DNA of 64,000 nt from Bradyrhizobium sp. ISRA464 (GTDB taxonomy: Bacteria; Pseudomonadota; Alphaproteobacteria; Rhizobiales; Xanthobacteraceae), in contig NZ_CP094526.1 of the NCBI RefSeq assembly GCF_029910095.1, positions 4,650,001-4,714,000 of the forward strand, written 5' to 3'. The notes beneath the pieces were generated by a model, which made no database searches, had not been told where the DNA came from, and saw nothing but the letters and a program-made list of their open reading frames with translations. The position numbers were made by a program, and so were the translations under genes. The stretch's first letter is position 1, and the number at the start of each line of letters is the position of its first letter. Positions 1 to 9,295 of this stretch are shown here, one piece after another.

Positions 1-1
1 C

Positions 2-388
2 GACGGCCGCGACATCGTCATCATCCGCCAGGCCTCCGAATCCGGCCAGCTGTTCGGCTCGGTCTCGGTGCGCGACATCGTCGCCGCGCTGGCCGCCGAC
101 GGCGTCACCGTGACGCGTCCGCAGGTCTGGCTGGATACGCCGATCAAGGTGATCGGCCAGCAGAAGGTCACGATCGCCGTCCACCCGGAAGTCGAGGCCA
201 GCATCGTCGTGACGGTCGCCCGCTCCGCCGACGAGGCCGAGCGGATCAAGCGCGGCGAGGACATCTCGACCCGCCAGGAAGACCAGGACGCTGCCGCCGA
301 GGCGCTCGCCGCCGCCGGCGAATTCTTCGATCCGGAAGCGCAGCACGACGAGGTCGAGCCGGCGCCGGCAGCCGAAGAAGAGAAGTAA
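2..388 (+). CDS. rplI: 50S ribosomal protein L9, C-terminal part (5' end outside window)
   Basis: L9 binds 23S rRNA near the base of the L1 stalk of the large ribosomal subunit. The frame is open from base 2 with no start, so the N-terminal rRNA-binding domain lies mostly upstream. The visible 128 residues begin with the conserved [16 protein letters not shown] segment typical of the linker and start of the C-terminal domain, continue through the C domain ([17 protein letters not shown]), and end in a long acidic, alanine-rich tail (EEEK). Such acidic extensions are common in rhizobial L9. A strong hairpin follows the stop codon. The identification is firm; only the true start is missing. Confidence 0.97.
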   Translation, partial: DGRDIVIIRQASESGQLFGSVSVRDIVAALAADGVTVTRPQVWLDTPIKVIGQQKVTIAVHPEVEASIVVTVARSADEAERIKRGEDISTRQEDQDAAAEALAAAGEFFDPEAQHDEVEPAPAAEEEK

Positions 389-414
389 GCGTGTTTCCAA
401 CGTGCCACCGACTG

Positions 415-440
415 AAGCCCGGCCTGATCAGGCCGGGCTT
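415..440. terminator. Intrinsic terminator-like hairpin between rplI and the convergent thioesterase gene
   Basis: AAGCCCGGCC and GGCCGGGCTT form a perfect 10-bp stem around TGATCA. It lies 27 bases after the rplI stop and just before the stop of the convergent gene, so it could act in both directions. The run of T residues is short. Confidence 0.75.
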
Positions 441-889
441 TGGATTCGTGCCGCCGCCGCGTCGTCGAGCATCGCGATCGACGCCAGCGCCGTCGCGGTA
501 TGCCTTTCCTTGCCATCGATCACGCAGAACACGTCGGCTGCGACCACCGCGACCTGACGTCCCGGCTTGATCACCCGCGCGCGGCAGATCAGGCGATCGC
601 CCGACGCCGGCGACAGCAGGTTCAGCTTGTACTCCGCCGTCAGCGCGGGCTGGCCGCGCGACGTCGCGGCCGCGATCGTCGTGGCATTGTCGACCAGGAA
701 CGCCGTGACCCCGCCGTGAAACAGGCCGTGCTGCTGCAACAGTTCGGGCCGGCGGTCGACCGCGAGCGTGCAGGCGCCGCGCGACAGCTCCGCCAATTCC
801 GCGCCGACATGGCCCATGAAGCCCTGGCGGCCGACATTGTCGCGGATCCGTGTCGCAATCGGCGCAAAGTCCGGATCGGTTTCGCTCAT
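428..889 (-). CDS. PaaI-family hotdog thioesterase
   Basis: Hotdog-fold acyl-CoA thioesterase of 153 residues, usual for the PaaI/YdiI-like family. The motif HGLFHGGVTAFLVDNA (about residues 54-69) is the classic HGG-x-DxA active-site helix that hydrolyses acyl- or aryl-CoA esters. I chose the ATG at 889 because GGAGGG sits 5 bases upstream and because it overlaps the stop of the TetR gene (ATGA), implying translational coupling; a longer reading into the tetR region is out of frame with that gene and looks spurious. The CoA ester hydrolysed cannot be read from sequence. Co-transcription with a TetR regulator suggests induction by an acyl-CoA or aromatic compound (inference). Confidence 0.9.
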   Translation of the reverse strand: MSETDPDFAPIATRIRDNVGRQGFMGHVGAELAELSRGACTLAVDRRPELLQQHGLFHGGVTAFLVDNATTIAAATSRGQPALTAEYKLNLLSPASGDRLICRARVIKPGRQVAVVAADVFCVIDGKERHTATALASIAMLDDAAAARIQSPA

Positions 890-1491
890 GAAGTCCCTCC
901 TGCTCTGTGCGCCGCTCCCGGCGCCACCACCGCGCGGATCGCGCAGGCGATCAGCGTCTCGACCTGTTCCCGCGGGTCGCTGCGGTCGCGGCCCGACAGA
1001 TAGGCCCGGCAGAAGATCTGCGCCGGACCGATGATCTGGCTGAAGAACAGCACCGCGCTCATCGGCAGCAATTCGCCGCGGGCAAGCAGCGGCGCGCGCC
1101 AGCGCTCGATCCCGTCGGCGAGCCGCGCATTCTCGCTGCGCTGGGCGCCGCGCACCTCCTCGCTCCACTCGCTGCGCGAAATCTCGAACAGGAAACGCGC
1201 CTCGCGCCGGTTGCTCACGACCCAATCGAGATGGGCGCGGATCAGCCGCGCAACGCCCTCGCTCGCGCCGCAGGATGCATCGACCGAGGTCATGATCGCG
1301 GCGTGGTAGCGCTGCAGGATCTCCAGGAAGAGAGTTCCGGCCAGCTCCTTCTTCGAGGCGAAGAAGTGGAAGAAGCTGCCATTGGAGGCCCGCGCCCGGG
1401 TCCGGATCGCGGCAACCGTCGCGCCTTCGAAGCCATCCCGATCGAACACCGCCAGCCCCGCTTCCAGCAGATCCTCGCGCGCTGTGGTCAC
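886..1491 (-). CDS. TetR/AcrR-family transcriptional regulator
   Basis: One-component repressor of 201 residues. The N-terminal helix-turn-helix is clear (AGLAVFDRDGFEGATVAAI, then NGSFFHFFASKKEL, residues about 12-52); the rest is the variable ligand-binding domain. It starts at GTG with AGGAGGAG placed 6 bases upstream. Its stop overlaps the start of the downstream thioesterase gene, so the two form a two-gene operon. The promoter contains an inverted repeat (1522-1536) between the -35 and -10 boxes, consistent with autorepression. The ligand is unknown. Confidence 0.93.
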   Translation of the reverse strand: MTTAREDLLEAGLAVFDRDGFEGATVAAIRTRARASNGSFFHFFASKKELAGTLFLEILQRYHAAIMTSVDASCGASEGVARLIRAHLDWVVSNRREARFLFEISRSEWSEEVRGAQRSENARLADGIERWRAPLLARGELLPMSAVLFFSQIIGPAQIFCRAYLSGRDRSDPREQVETLIACAIRAVVAPGAAHRAGGTS

Positions 1492-1517
1492 CCGCTTCTC
1501 CTCCTGACTAGATCAAC

Positions 1518-1547
1518 ACTCTAGAGCATTACTCTAATTGGAGTCAA
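1518..1547 (-). promoter_or_regulatory. Promoter with embedded operator for the tetR-thioesterase operon
   Basis: On the minus strand TTGACT (1547-1542) is followed, after 18 bases, by TAGAGT (1523-1518). Overlapping the spacer and -10 box is the inverted repeat TAGAG-N5-CTCTA (1522-1536), exactly where a TetR repressor would block polymerase. Assignment to this TetR is inferred from position. Confidence 0.65.
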
Positions 1548-1553
1548 GAATTT

Positions 1554-1575
1554 GCCCGGCCTGTGAGGGCCGGGC
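1554..1575. terminator. Hairpin after the cytochrome-like gene
   Basis: GCCCGGCC and GGCCGGGC make an 8-bp stem with a 6-base loop, 9 bases past the stop of the minus-strand gene ending at 1584. The A/T tract after it is short. It resembles the hairpin at 415-440. Confidence 0.55.
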
Positions 1576-1583
1576 TTTGGGGA

Positions 1584-2534
1584 TTACTTCGACACCGGAG
1601 CTTCGGACGACCCGGCCGGCGTTGGAGCGGGCGCAGCTGCCGTGGCCGGCGGAGCTGCGGATGCCGGCGCTGGCGAAGCGGCCGCAGCCGGGCTCGGGGC
1701 CGGCGCGGCAGCCGCAGGAGCCGGCGAAGGCGATGGCGCGGCAGCCGGAGCGGGCGTCACCGGCGGCACGGGGTCAGAGCGCAGCGGGGTCGATTCACTG
1801 CCGGTGGCTTCCTTGGGAGCATCGGCCTTGGCGCTGTCGGACTTGTCCGACACAGGCTTGGCGTTCGCCGGCTTCTCGCTCTCGCCCTTCTCCTGGCGCC
1901 TGGCGGCCCTGGGCTCGTCGTTCGGCGTCTCGCCCTTTGCTGCCTCGCCGGGTTTCTCCTCAACAGGCTTGCCGCGACGACCGAGCTTATGGCGGGAGGG
2001 CTTGCCCTCGCCTGCGGCCGGCGGCTCGCCCTCGACGGGTCTAACGCCCTCGGGTGCCTCGCTCGGGCGCGCCATGCGCTTGCCCCTGCGGTGAGGATGA
2101 CCCTCGCCCGGCGTCAAGCCGTCCGCGTCCGGCCGGGCCGCCTCTTGCGGCGCTGCACCGGGATGCTGCCGGGGGCCCGGACGCTCCGCCTGCTCCGGCG
2201 ACTGCCTCGCCTCGTGCCGACCGTCCTTGGCTCCCTTGGGCTGATCCTTCGCCTGGTAGCGCGGGTCGTTGGCGCCGTTCGAAATCAGATAGGACGCGAG
2301 CACCCCGGCCATGTCGCTGGACGTCGTGTAGTGCTGGCGCAGGAAGCCCGGCAGCGAGGACGCCGGCACGGTCTTGAGCAGGCCGCGCGGGCTCTTGTGG
2401 CACGCCGTGCAGGTGCTCGAGAAGATTTGGGAGGGGCTCTTGCCGGCCTCGAGGTTTTGCGCTTGCGCGGTTGCTGCCGGAAGGCAGCCAATCAAAAGCG
2501 TCACCGCCGCCAGACTGAGGGCTCGGCTCAACAT
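1584..2534 (-). CDS. Secreted c-type haem protein with a long disordered Ala/Pro/Lys tail
   Basis: 316 residues. The first 26 form a signal peptide (hydrophobic LAAVTLLIGCLPA, then AQAQ). A single CxxCH haem site follows at residues 42-46 (CTACH), then about 40 residues that look like a short cytochrome c domain with a possible Met ligand (SSDMAGVLASYL). From about residue 95 the protein is low complexity: charged Lys/Glu/Arg/Pro, then Ala/Pro repeats to the C-terminus. I start at the ATG at 2534 because everything upstream in this frame is antisense to cfa, dnaB, alr and the exonuclease gene. Likely periplasmic; the partner and role are unknown. The fusion of a tiny haem domain to a 220-residue disordered tail is unusual. 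Confidence 0.75.
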   Translation of the reverse strand: MLSRALSLAAVTLLIGCLPAATAQAQNLEAGKSPSQIFSSTCTACHKSPRGLLKTVPASSLPGFLRQHYTTSSDMAGVLASYLISNGANDPRYQAKDQPKGAKDGRHEARQSPEQAERPGPRQHPGAAPQEAARPDADGLTPGEGHPHRRGKRMARPSEAPEGVRPVEGEPPAAGEGKPSRHKLGRRGKPVEEKPGEAAKGETPNDEPRAARRQEKGESEKPANAKPVSDKSDSAKADAPKEATGSESTPLRSDPVPPVTPAPAAAPSPSPAPAAAAPAPSPAAAASPAPASAAPPATAAAPAPTPAGSSEAPVSK

Positions 2535-2789
2535 TCCCTTAAGTCTCCAGATTCCGGAAAATCGCCGCCGGGGTCCATGGCGACGGTCACCTTTTATCCG
2601 ATTATCGCGCGAATGGAAGCGCGTCCATGATGCACACACGGTATTGTCACATTTCGGAATATCGGCTTTGACCACAATGCAATAGCGCGATCTAATTCCC
2701 TGCCTATGTTTGTAGCGATGGGGACACATCGGGGCACACCGCTCCGGTTGTGTCGGGCGCAAGCAGCTTGCCGTTCCGTTGGTGTATCG

Positions 2790-4043
2790 ATGGATCGATT
2801 GTTGCGATACTTCTTGGGGCACTTCGTTCGGCGCGGTTCGATCACGTTCACGACCGCAAGCGGAATGAAATTCACCTGCGGCGACGGAAGCGGCATACCG
2901 GTTGCCGTCCGTTTCACGAGCACCGCGGCTGAAGCCCGCGTTCTCCTCGATCCAGAGCTCTATCTCGGCGAAGCCTACATGGACGGCACGTTCGTGGTGG
3001 AACAAGGCACCATCGCGGATGCGCTGGCGGTCCTGATGGGCCAAGCCAAAATACTGCCGAACTATGCCCGACTGCAGTCGGGCCTGCGCTTCCTCGGACG
3101 GCGCATCCAGCAGCTCAATGTCCGGGGCCGGTCCAGGAACAACGTCGCCCGCCACTACGATCTCGATGGGCGCCTCTACTCGCTCTTTCTCGACGCCGAC
3201 AAGCAATATAGTTGCGCCTACTTCGAGACGCCCGATGCGACGCTGGACGATGCCCAGCTCGCCAAGAAGCGCCACCTCACCGCCAAGCTTCTGGTGCGGC
3301 CCGGCGACCGCGTCCTCGACATCGGCTCCGGCTGGGGCGGACTTGGGCTTTATCTCGCCGAAATGACCGGCGCCGACGTCACCGGCGTCACGCTGTCGAC
3401 CGAACAGCTGCAGATTTCCAATGCCCGCGCCGCCGAGCGCAACCTTGCCCAGTCGGCGCGTTTCCTGCTGCAGGACTATCGCGACATCCCCGGCCCGTTC
3501 GACCGCATCATCTCGGTCGGCATGTTCGAACATGTCGGGGTGGCCTTCTACGAGACCTTCTTCGAGCGCTGCGCCGAGCTCCTGAGCGACGACGGCGTCA
3601 TGATGCTGCATTCGATCGGCCGCTCGACCGGTCCCGACGTCACCAGCCCCTGGATCAGGAAATACATCTTCCCCGGCGGCTACATCCCGGCCCTCTCCGA
3701 GGTCATGCCCGCAATCGAGAAGGCCGGCCTCCTGGTCTGCGACATGGAAATCCTGCGCCTGCACTACGCGGAGACGCTGAAGGCGTGGCGCGACCGGTTC
3801 ATGGCGCGACGCGAGGAGGCCGTCCGCCTCTATGACGAGCGCTTTGCCAGGATGTGGGAGTTCTATCTGGCGGCGTCGGAGATGTCGTTCCGCGTGCAGA
3901 ACATGATGAACTTCCAGCTGCAACTCACCAAGCGGCAAGGCATCGTGCCGATGACGCGCGACTATATCGGCCGCGAGGAAGCGCGGCTGCGGCTCAAGGA
4001 GGCGGACGCCGCCACGCCCCGGCTGCAGCTCGCCGGCGAGTAA
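2790..4043 (+). CDS. cfa: Cyclopropane-fatty-acyl-phospholipid synthase
   Basis: Transfers a methylene group from S-adenosylmethionine to the cis double bond of membrane phospholipid acyl chains. The 417-residue product has the N-terminal lipid-binding domain and then a methyltransferase domain with SAM motif I (VLDIGSGWGGLGLYLAEM, from about residue 175), followed by GVTLSTEQ, SVGMFEHVG and the late F-Q-L motif (NFQLQLTKRQG). The ATG at 2790 gives a normal family length; the extra codons back to 2706 look non-coding. The gene is divergent from the haem-protein gene, sharing a 255-bp intergenic region. Rhizobia often carry several CFA paralogues, so the symbol is generic. Confidence 0.94.
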   Translation: MDRLLRYFLGHFVRRGSITFTTASGMKFTCGDGSGIPVAVRFTSTAAEARVLLDPELYLGEAYMDGTFVVEQGTIADALAVLMGQAKILPNYARLQSGLRFLGRRIQQLNVRGRSRNNVARHYDLDGRLYSLFLDADKQYSCAYFETPDATLDDAQLAKKRHLTAKLLVRPGDRVLDIGSGWGGLGLYLAEMTGADVTGVTLSTEQLQISNARAAERNLAQSARFLLQDYRDIPGPFDRIISVGMFEHVGVAFYETFFERCAELLSDDGVMMLHSIGRSTGPDVTSPWIRKYIFPGGYIPALSEVMPAIEKAGLLVCDMEILRLHYAETLKAWRDRFMARREEAVRLYDERFARMWEFYLAASEMSFRVQNMMNFQLQLTKRQGIVPMTRDYIGREEARLRLKEADAATPRLQLAGE

Positions 4044-4066
4044 GTCTGACGAAAAGACGAGAGCGG

Positions 4067-4387
4067 CTAATTGCGAAGGTTGTAGGCCGACCCGTATTGG
4101 GCGAAGGCCGATCCCGGGCGCGCCAGATGGGCCGAAACGGCTGAAATCAGGTTGGCATCGCAGGGAACGCTGCGGGTCTCCGGGCGGGCGGCCTGCTCCA
4201 TGGCCTCGATCAGCCTCGCCAGCCAGCGCCGGTCGAGGCTTTCCGCCCGGCCGACCACACACCGCGATGTCTGAAACTCCTGCGCCATCGTCGTCGTATC
4301 TTCGCTGAGCGACAACAACCCGGAAATCACCAGGTCGTTCCCGCGACCATGCCGCAAATAAAATGCGGCGGGTGTGACCTGCTTCAC
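4067..4387 (-). CDS. Hypothetical protein
   Basis: 106 residues starting at GTG; no recognised domain. The product has balanced composition, few low-complexity stretches and a distinctive C-terminus (FAQYGSAYNLRN), so it reads like a real protein rather than an antisense shadow, and no other gene overlaps it. An internal Met (MAQEF, about residue 34) could be the true start. It is convergent with cfa. Two Cys occur (CVVGR and PCDAN). Function unknown. Confidence 0.5.
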   Translation of the reverse strand: MKQVTPAAFYLRHGRGNDLVISGLLSLSEDTTTMAQEFQTSRCVVGRAESLDRRWLARLIEAMEQAARPETRSVPCDANLISAVSAHLARPGSAFAQYGSAYNLRN

Positions 4388-4421
4388 AGAGGCCCTGTCC
4401 GGTTCGTCGTAGTGGTCCGGT

Positions 4422-4544
4422 ATGAGCCGAGAAACATACCGATCGATGTTGGACCCGCAGCGCGATATCGTGACCGACTACGCCTTGATCGCAACCGGCG
4501 TGGCGGCAGCGTTGATCGCACTGGCCTTCCTCATCCTCGTCTGA
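4422..4544 (+). CDS. Possible 40-residue single-pass membrane protein
   Basis: A short open frame with a soluble, charged N-terminus (MSRETYRSMLDPQRD) and one strong hydrophobic segment (about residues 20-40, ATGVAAALIALAFLILV) running to the C-terminus. It lies alone between the hypothetical gene and dnaB. No convincing ribosome binding site precedes the ATG, so translation is uncertain. No family recognised. Confidence 0.35.
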   Translation: MSRETYRSMLDPQRDIVTDYALIATGVAAALIALAFLILV

Positions 4545-4835
4545 AGAATCTGAACGAACGGCCACCTCGCCTTCTGATGGGTGCGCCGGCCCGACAAAAG
4601 GTTCAGGCCGCGTCCAACTCTCACCAACGACACCGCTCCCCAGCCCCGCCCTCCCCGGTTTTCGACGAATCCCCGTCAAGCCGAATGCGTCCTGCCGTCC
4701 GGGATTCACACCATGCGTTGTGTGAATCGTGCATAAGGCACATCCCACCTTTCGCTTCGTGCCGGGCTGGCGCTTGATCGCGGCCCCACATCCGAAAATC
4801 CCAGTAACGACGAAATCAGAAGAATAAGCTCGTCC
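4545..4835. other. Intergenic region upstream of dnaB
   Basis: About 290 bases without a supported gene. I see no clear promoter boxes, hairpin or repeat apart from a loose GTGTGAA/TTCACAC-type inverted pair near 4706-4728. It presumably contains the dnaB promoter. Confidence 0.5.
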
Positions 4836-6338
<1,503 letters not shown>

Positions 6339-6404
6339 AGCGTTGTCGAGCGAAGTGGATACCGGTTCGCGTAAAGAAAACGCGTCAAAGCAAGAATCGA
6401 GAGC
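6339..6404. repeat. Dispersed palindromic intergenic repeat (GCGAAGTGG/ACCGGTTCGCG type)
   Basis: AGCGTTGTCGAGCGAAGTGG, ACCGGTTCGCG and AAAACGC form imperfect stems. Related sequence recurs at 31344-31390 and, inverted, at 36500-36533. This looks like a common rhizobial intergenic repeat; it separates dnaB from alr. Confidence 0.6.
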
Positions 6405-6488
6405 CCTGTGCCGATACCATCGGAACGGAAGTGGCTTTACCGACGTGACGCGGTTGAACGCCGGAAGCCCCGCGCGTACAACTGCTGC

Positions 6489-7709
6489 ATGAACATCGTG
6501 ACCGATGCGAAATCGCAACTGACGCTCGAAGCCAGCCTGGTGGCGGCCGATCCGGCCGCCACCGGCATCCTCACCGTCGACCTCGACGCCATCGTCGCCA
6601 ACTGGCGCAGGCTCGAGAAGACCGCGGTCCCGGCCGAATGCGCCGCCGTGGTCAAGGCCAACGCCTATGGCTGCGGCGCCGAGCAGGTTGCGCGCGCGCT
6701 CGCCAATGCCGGTTGCAAGACCTTCTTCGTCGCCACAGTGGATGAGGCCGCCGTCGTGCGCGCGGCAGCTCCCCAGGCCACCATCTATTCGCTCGGCGGC
6801 TTCTTCCAGAACACCGGCGACCGCTACGCCAAGATCGATTGCAAGCCTGTGATCGGCGACTTTAACGAACTCGCCGAATGGGACGTGTTCTGCCGCCGCT
6901 CCGGCTGGTCCGGCGGCGCGGCGATCCATATCGATACCGGAATGAACCGGCTCGGGCTTACAGTCAGCGAGGCGCAGGGCATCATCCCGCGCATCAACGC
7001 CGGCGACCACGGCATCACGCTGGTGATGAGCCACCTCGCCTCCGCCGAGTTGCTCAACAATCCCACCAATGCCAGGCAGCTCGCGACCTTCCGCGAAATC
7101 GCAAGCCTGTTCACGGGCGTGCCGGCCTCGCTCGCGAACTCGTCCGGCGTCTTCCTCGGCCCGCATTTCCAGTTCGACATCGTTCGTCCCGGCTGCGCGC
7201 TCTATGGCGTCAATCCGACGCCGGAGGCCGACAACCCGATGCAGCAGGTGGTCGACCTCAAGGCGCGCATCGTGCAGATCCGCAACATCGATCGCGGCGA
7301 GACCGTCGGCTATGGCGGCACCTGGACCGCACGACGGCCGACCCGCCTTGCGATCGTCGCGGCCGGCTATGCCGACGGTTATTTCCGCGCCGCCAGCGCC
7401 AATGACGGCACCCGCGGCGCCGAAGTGGTAGTCGCCGGCAAGCGCTGCCCGATCGCGGGCCGTGTCTCGATGGACCTGATCGCGGTCGACATCACCGATC
7501 TCGACAAGAACGCCGCGCGCCGTGGCCACATGGTAACGCTGATCGGCGAAGGCATCACGGTCGACGAGCTCGCGCATCATTTCGGCACGATCGGCTATGA
7601 GGTGCTGACTAGCCTCGGCCGCCGCTTCGCGCGGGTCTACAAGGGCGGCGGTGCCGCTGCCGAGCCGGTGGCGCCACCGCCGGCTGCGTCTGTCGCGGCA
7701 TCGAGCTGA
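6489..7709 (+). CDS. alr: Alanine racemase
   Basis: PLP enzyme interconverting L- and D-alanine for peptidoglycan. The PLP-binding lysine is K56 in VVKANAYGCG; the second catalytic base is the tyrosine in TVGYGGTW (about residue 275). Further family motifs are HIDTGMNRLG, RPGCALYG and GRVSMDLIAVD. I chose the ATG at 6489 (406 residues) over the frame's earliest start at 6408, because the family begins close to the TVDLDAIVANW strand; the Ala/Pro-rich last 25 residues are an extension. A separate promoter is likely because a repeat separates it from dnaB. Confidence 0.95.
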   Translation: MNIVTDAKSQLTLEASLVAADPAATGILTVDLDAIVANWRRLEKTAVPAECAAVVKANAYGCGAEQVARALANAGCKTFFVATVDEAAVVRAAAPQATIYSLGGFFQNTGDRYAKIDCKPVIGDFNELAEWDVFCRRSGWSGGAAIHIDTGMNRLGLTVSEAQGIIPRINAGDHGITLVMSHLASAELLNNPTNARQLATFREIASLFTGVPASLANSSGVFLGPHFQFDIVRPGCALYGVNPTPEADNPMQQVVDLKARIVQIRNIDRGETVGYGGTWTARRPTRLAIVAAGYADGYFRAASANDGTRGAEVVVAGKRCPIAGRVSMDLIAVDITDLDKNAARRGHMVTLIGEGITVDELAHHFGTIGYEVLTSLGRRFARVYKGGGAAAEPVAPPPAASVAASS

Positions 7710-7739
7710 CCGCGGAAGGGTTCGCGATCGCTTGGACGC

Positions 7740-8510
7740 ATGAAGATCGCGACCTTCAACATCAACAACATCAATCGCCGCCTGCCGAACCTGTTGCGCT
7801 GGCTGCACGCGGCGAAACCCGACGTCGTCAGCCTGCAGGAGCTCAAGGCGAGCGACGCCGAGTTTCCGCATGCAGCGATCGAGAAAGCCGGCTATGGCGC
7901 AGTGTGGCAGGGGCAGAAGACGTGGAACGGCGTCGCGATCCTCGCGCACAAGGCCGCGCCGGTCTTGATCCGCACCGCCCTGCCCGGCGACCGCGACGAC
8001 CATGAGGCGCGCTACATCGAGGCCGCCGTGCGCGGCATCGTGGTCACCAGCCTCTATCTGCCGAACGGCAATCCGCAGCCCGGACCGAAGTTCGACTACA
8101 AGCTCGCCTGGTTCAAGCGGCTGCGCACGCATGCCGCCAAGCTGCTCAAGCAAGACGTTCCGGTCGTGCTCGCCGGCGACTACAACGTCGCGCCCACGCC
8201 GTTCGACATCTATCCGACCCGCTCCTGGGACAAGGACGCGCTGATCCAGCCGAAGAGCCGCGCCGCGTTCAAGGCGCTGGTCGACCAGGGCTGGTGCGAT
8301 GCGATCCGCACGCTGCATCCTGACGCGCCGATGTTCACCTTCTGGGACTACAAGCGCAACCGCTGGCCGCGCGATGCCGGCTTGCGGCTCGATCATCTCC
8401 TGCTCAGCCCCGCGCTGGCGTCGCGGCTCGAAAAGGCCGGCGTCGATCGCGACATCCGCGGCGAGGACGGCGCCAGCGACCATGCGCCGGCGTGGGTGGT
8501 GTTGAAGTGA
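7740..8510 (+). CDS. xth: Exodeoxyribonuclease III-type AP endonuclease
   Basis: Base-excision-repair nuclease of the exonuclease-endonuclease-phosphatase superfamily, 256 residues. Visible active-site motifs are ATFNINNINRR (start), SLQELKA (metal-binding Glu, about residue 35), GDYNVAPTPFDIY (catalytic Asp/Asn) and the C-terminal SDHAPAWV (Asp/His). It starts 30 bases after alr and is probably co-transcribed. Rhizobia encode several paralogues, so the gene symbol indicates the family. Confidence 0.92.
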   Translation: MKIATFNINNINRRLPNLLRWLHAAKPDVVSLQELKASDAEFPHAAIEKAGYGAVWQGQKTWNGVAILAHKAAPVLIRTALPGDRDDHEARYIEAAVRGIVVTSLYLPNGNPQPGPKFDYKLAWFKRLRTHAAKLLKQDVPVVLAGDYNVAPTPFDIYPTRSWDKDALIQPKSRAAFKALVDQGWCDAIRTLHPDAPMFTFWDYKRNRWPRDAGLRLDHLLLSPALASRLEKAGVDRDIRGEDGASDHAPAWVVLK

Positions 8511-8522
8511 TGGGCTTCCACC

Positions 8523-8637
8523 GTCATTGCGAGAAGCGTTAGCGACAACTTGTCCGCCGAAGCCTCGGCGAAGGCGGAAGCAATCCATCGTTCCGCATAT
8601 GCAAAGCCCTGGATTGCGTCGCGTCGCTCGCAATGAC
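8523..8637. repeat. Palindromic intergenic repeat (GTCATTGCGAG type)
   Basis: Perfect 11-bp terminal arms, GTCATTGCGAG (8523-8533) and CTCGCAATGAC (8627-8637), with inner GCAATCCA and TGGATTGC arms. A degenerate relative lies at 40881-40960. I recognise the pattern as a frequent short repeat in Bradyrhizobium-type genomes. Confidence 0.75.
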
Positions 8638-8663
8638 AGGGAGAGCATTATCGCTCCGCCCCG

Positions 8664-8765
8664 CCGTCATACCCCGCGCATGCGGGGTATCCAGTACGCC
8701 GCGGCCTCTCGGTCAATCACTGCTGCCTCTGGAATACTGGATCGCCCGCTTTCGCGGGCGATGAC
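8664..8765. repeat. Palindromic intergenic repeat (GTCATACCCC...GGGCGATGAC type)
   Basis: Two hairpins, ATACCCCGCGCATGCGGGGTAT and TCGCCCGCTTTCGCGGGCGA, flank a spacer containing CCAGTA and TACTGG, with outer GTCAT/ATGAC ends. Related units occur at 16497-16650 and 27319-27418. Confidence 0.65.
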
Positions 8766-8789
8766 AGTCGTGGAGATATGGCTTCGCGT

Positions 8790-9262
8790 TCTCGCGACGT
8801 GAATCGTCCGAGGTTTGCATTTCGTTCCGCCCTCTCATCAAGCAGAGGGCGCAGAGAAAGCCGGGTGCCGATCGCACCCATGGGTCCCGAGCAAATGGAA
8901 AGCTCGGGAGGTAGGACCACAGGTGAAACCGGAGCAATCCCGGCTTTCCCTGCGCGATGGGCTACGGCTTATACGTGCTCTCCCTGGCGAGACTGGGCTT
9001 TGTTGTCACCGTCTTTGCAAAAGCGCTTCGCGCTTTGCAAGGAGACACCTGCCACTAGGGCGTCAGGCCTGCACGACTTCACCGTCCGCCTCACGCATGC
9101 TCGTCAGTCACACGCTCGGCGTCCACCGCATCTCGACCCAACACTCGTGACGATCGCGAAGCGCCCCTCAAGCGGGTGAGACGGGCAATTCATACACTAA
9201 GTTGCACTTCTGGAAAACAGAAATATTTTTGATGCGGGGTCTTGCGCCGTCGGGCAAATCAG
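8790..9262. repeat. Large structured repeat element, copy 1
   Basis: About 470 bp matching 63132-63583 in the same orientation. It contains a long arm pair (8849-8865 with 8939-8955, 16 of 17 bp), an inner hairpin (8885-8892 with 8902-8909), and a third hairpin (9015-9026 with 9030-9040) followed by GGAGACACCTGCCAC. Where the copies differ in the stems, the differences are compensatory. Several short open frames cross it but none is a convincing gene. The 3' end (GTCGGGCAAATC) lies just upstream of the TSUP gene. It could be a non-coding RNA, a leader, or a mobile-DNA relic. Confidence 0.7.
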
Positions 9263-9295
9263 CGCTAGGGGCGATCAACGGGTCGGAGTACGCGC

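Noticed and set aside
890..1225. N-terminal extension of the thioesterase to a 265-codon product
   Set aside because: The extension is antisense-like Arg/Ala-rich sequence in a different frame of the tetR gene; the start at 889 has a strong ribosome binding site and ATGA coupling.
8713..9179. Short frames within structured element copy 1 that encode peptides resembling those in copy 2 (for example GAIGTRLSLRP)
   Set aside because: Similarity follows from nucleotide conservation of the element; the frames differ in length and ends between copies, and the changes preserve base pairing rather than codons.
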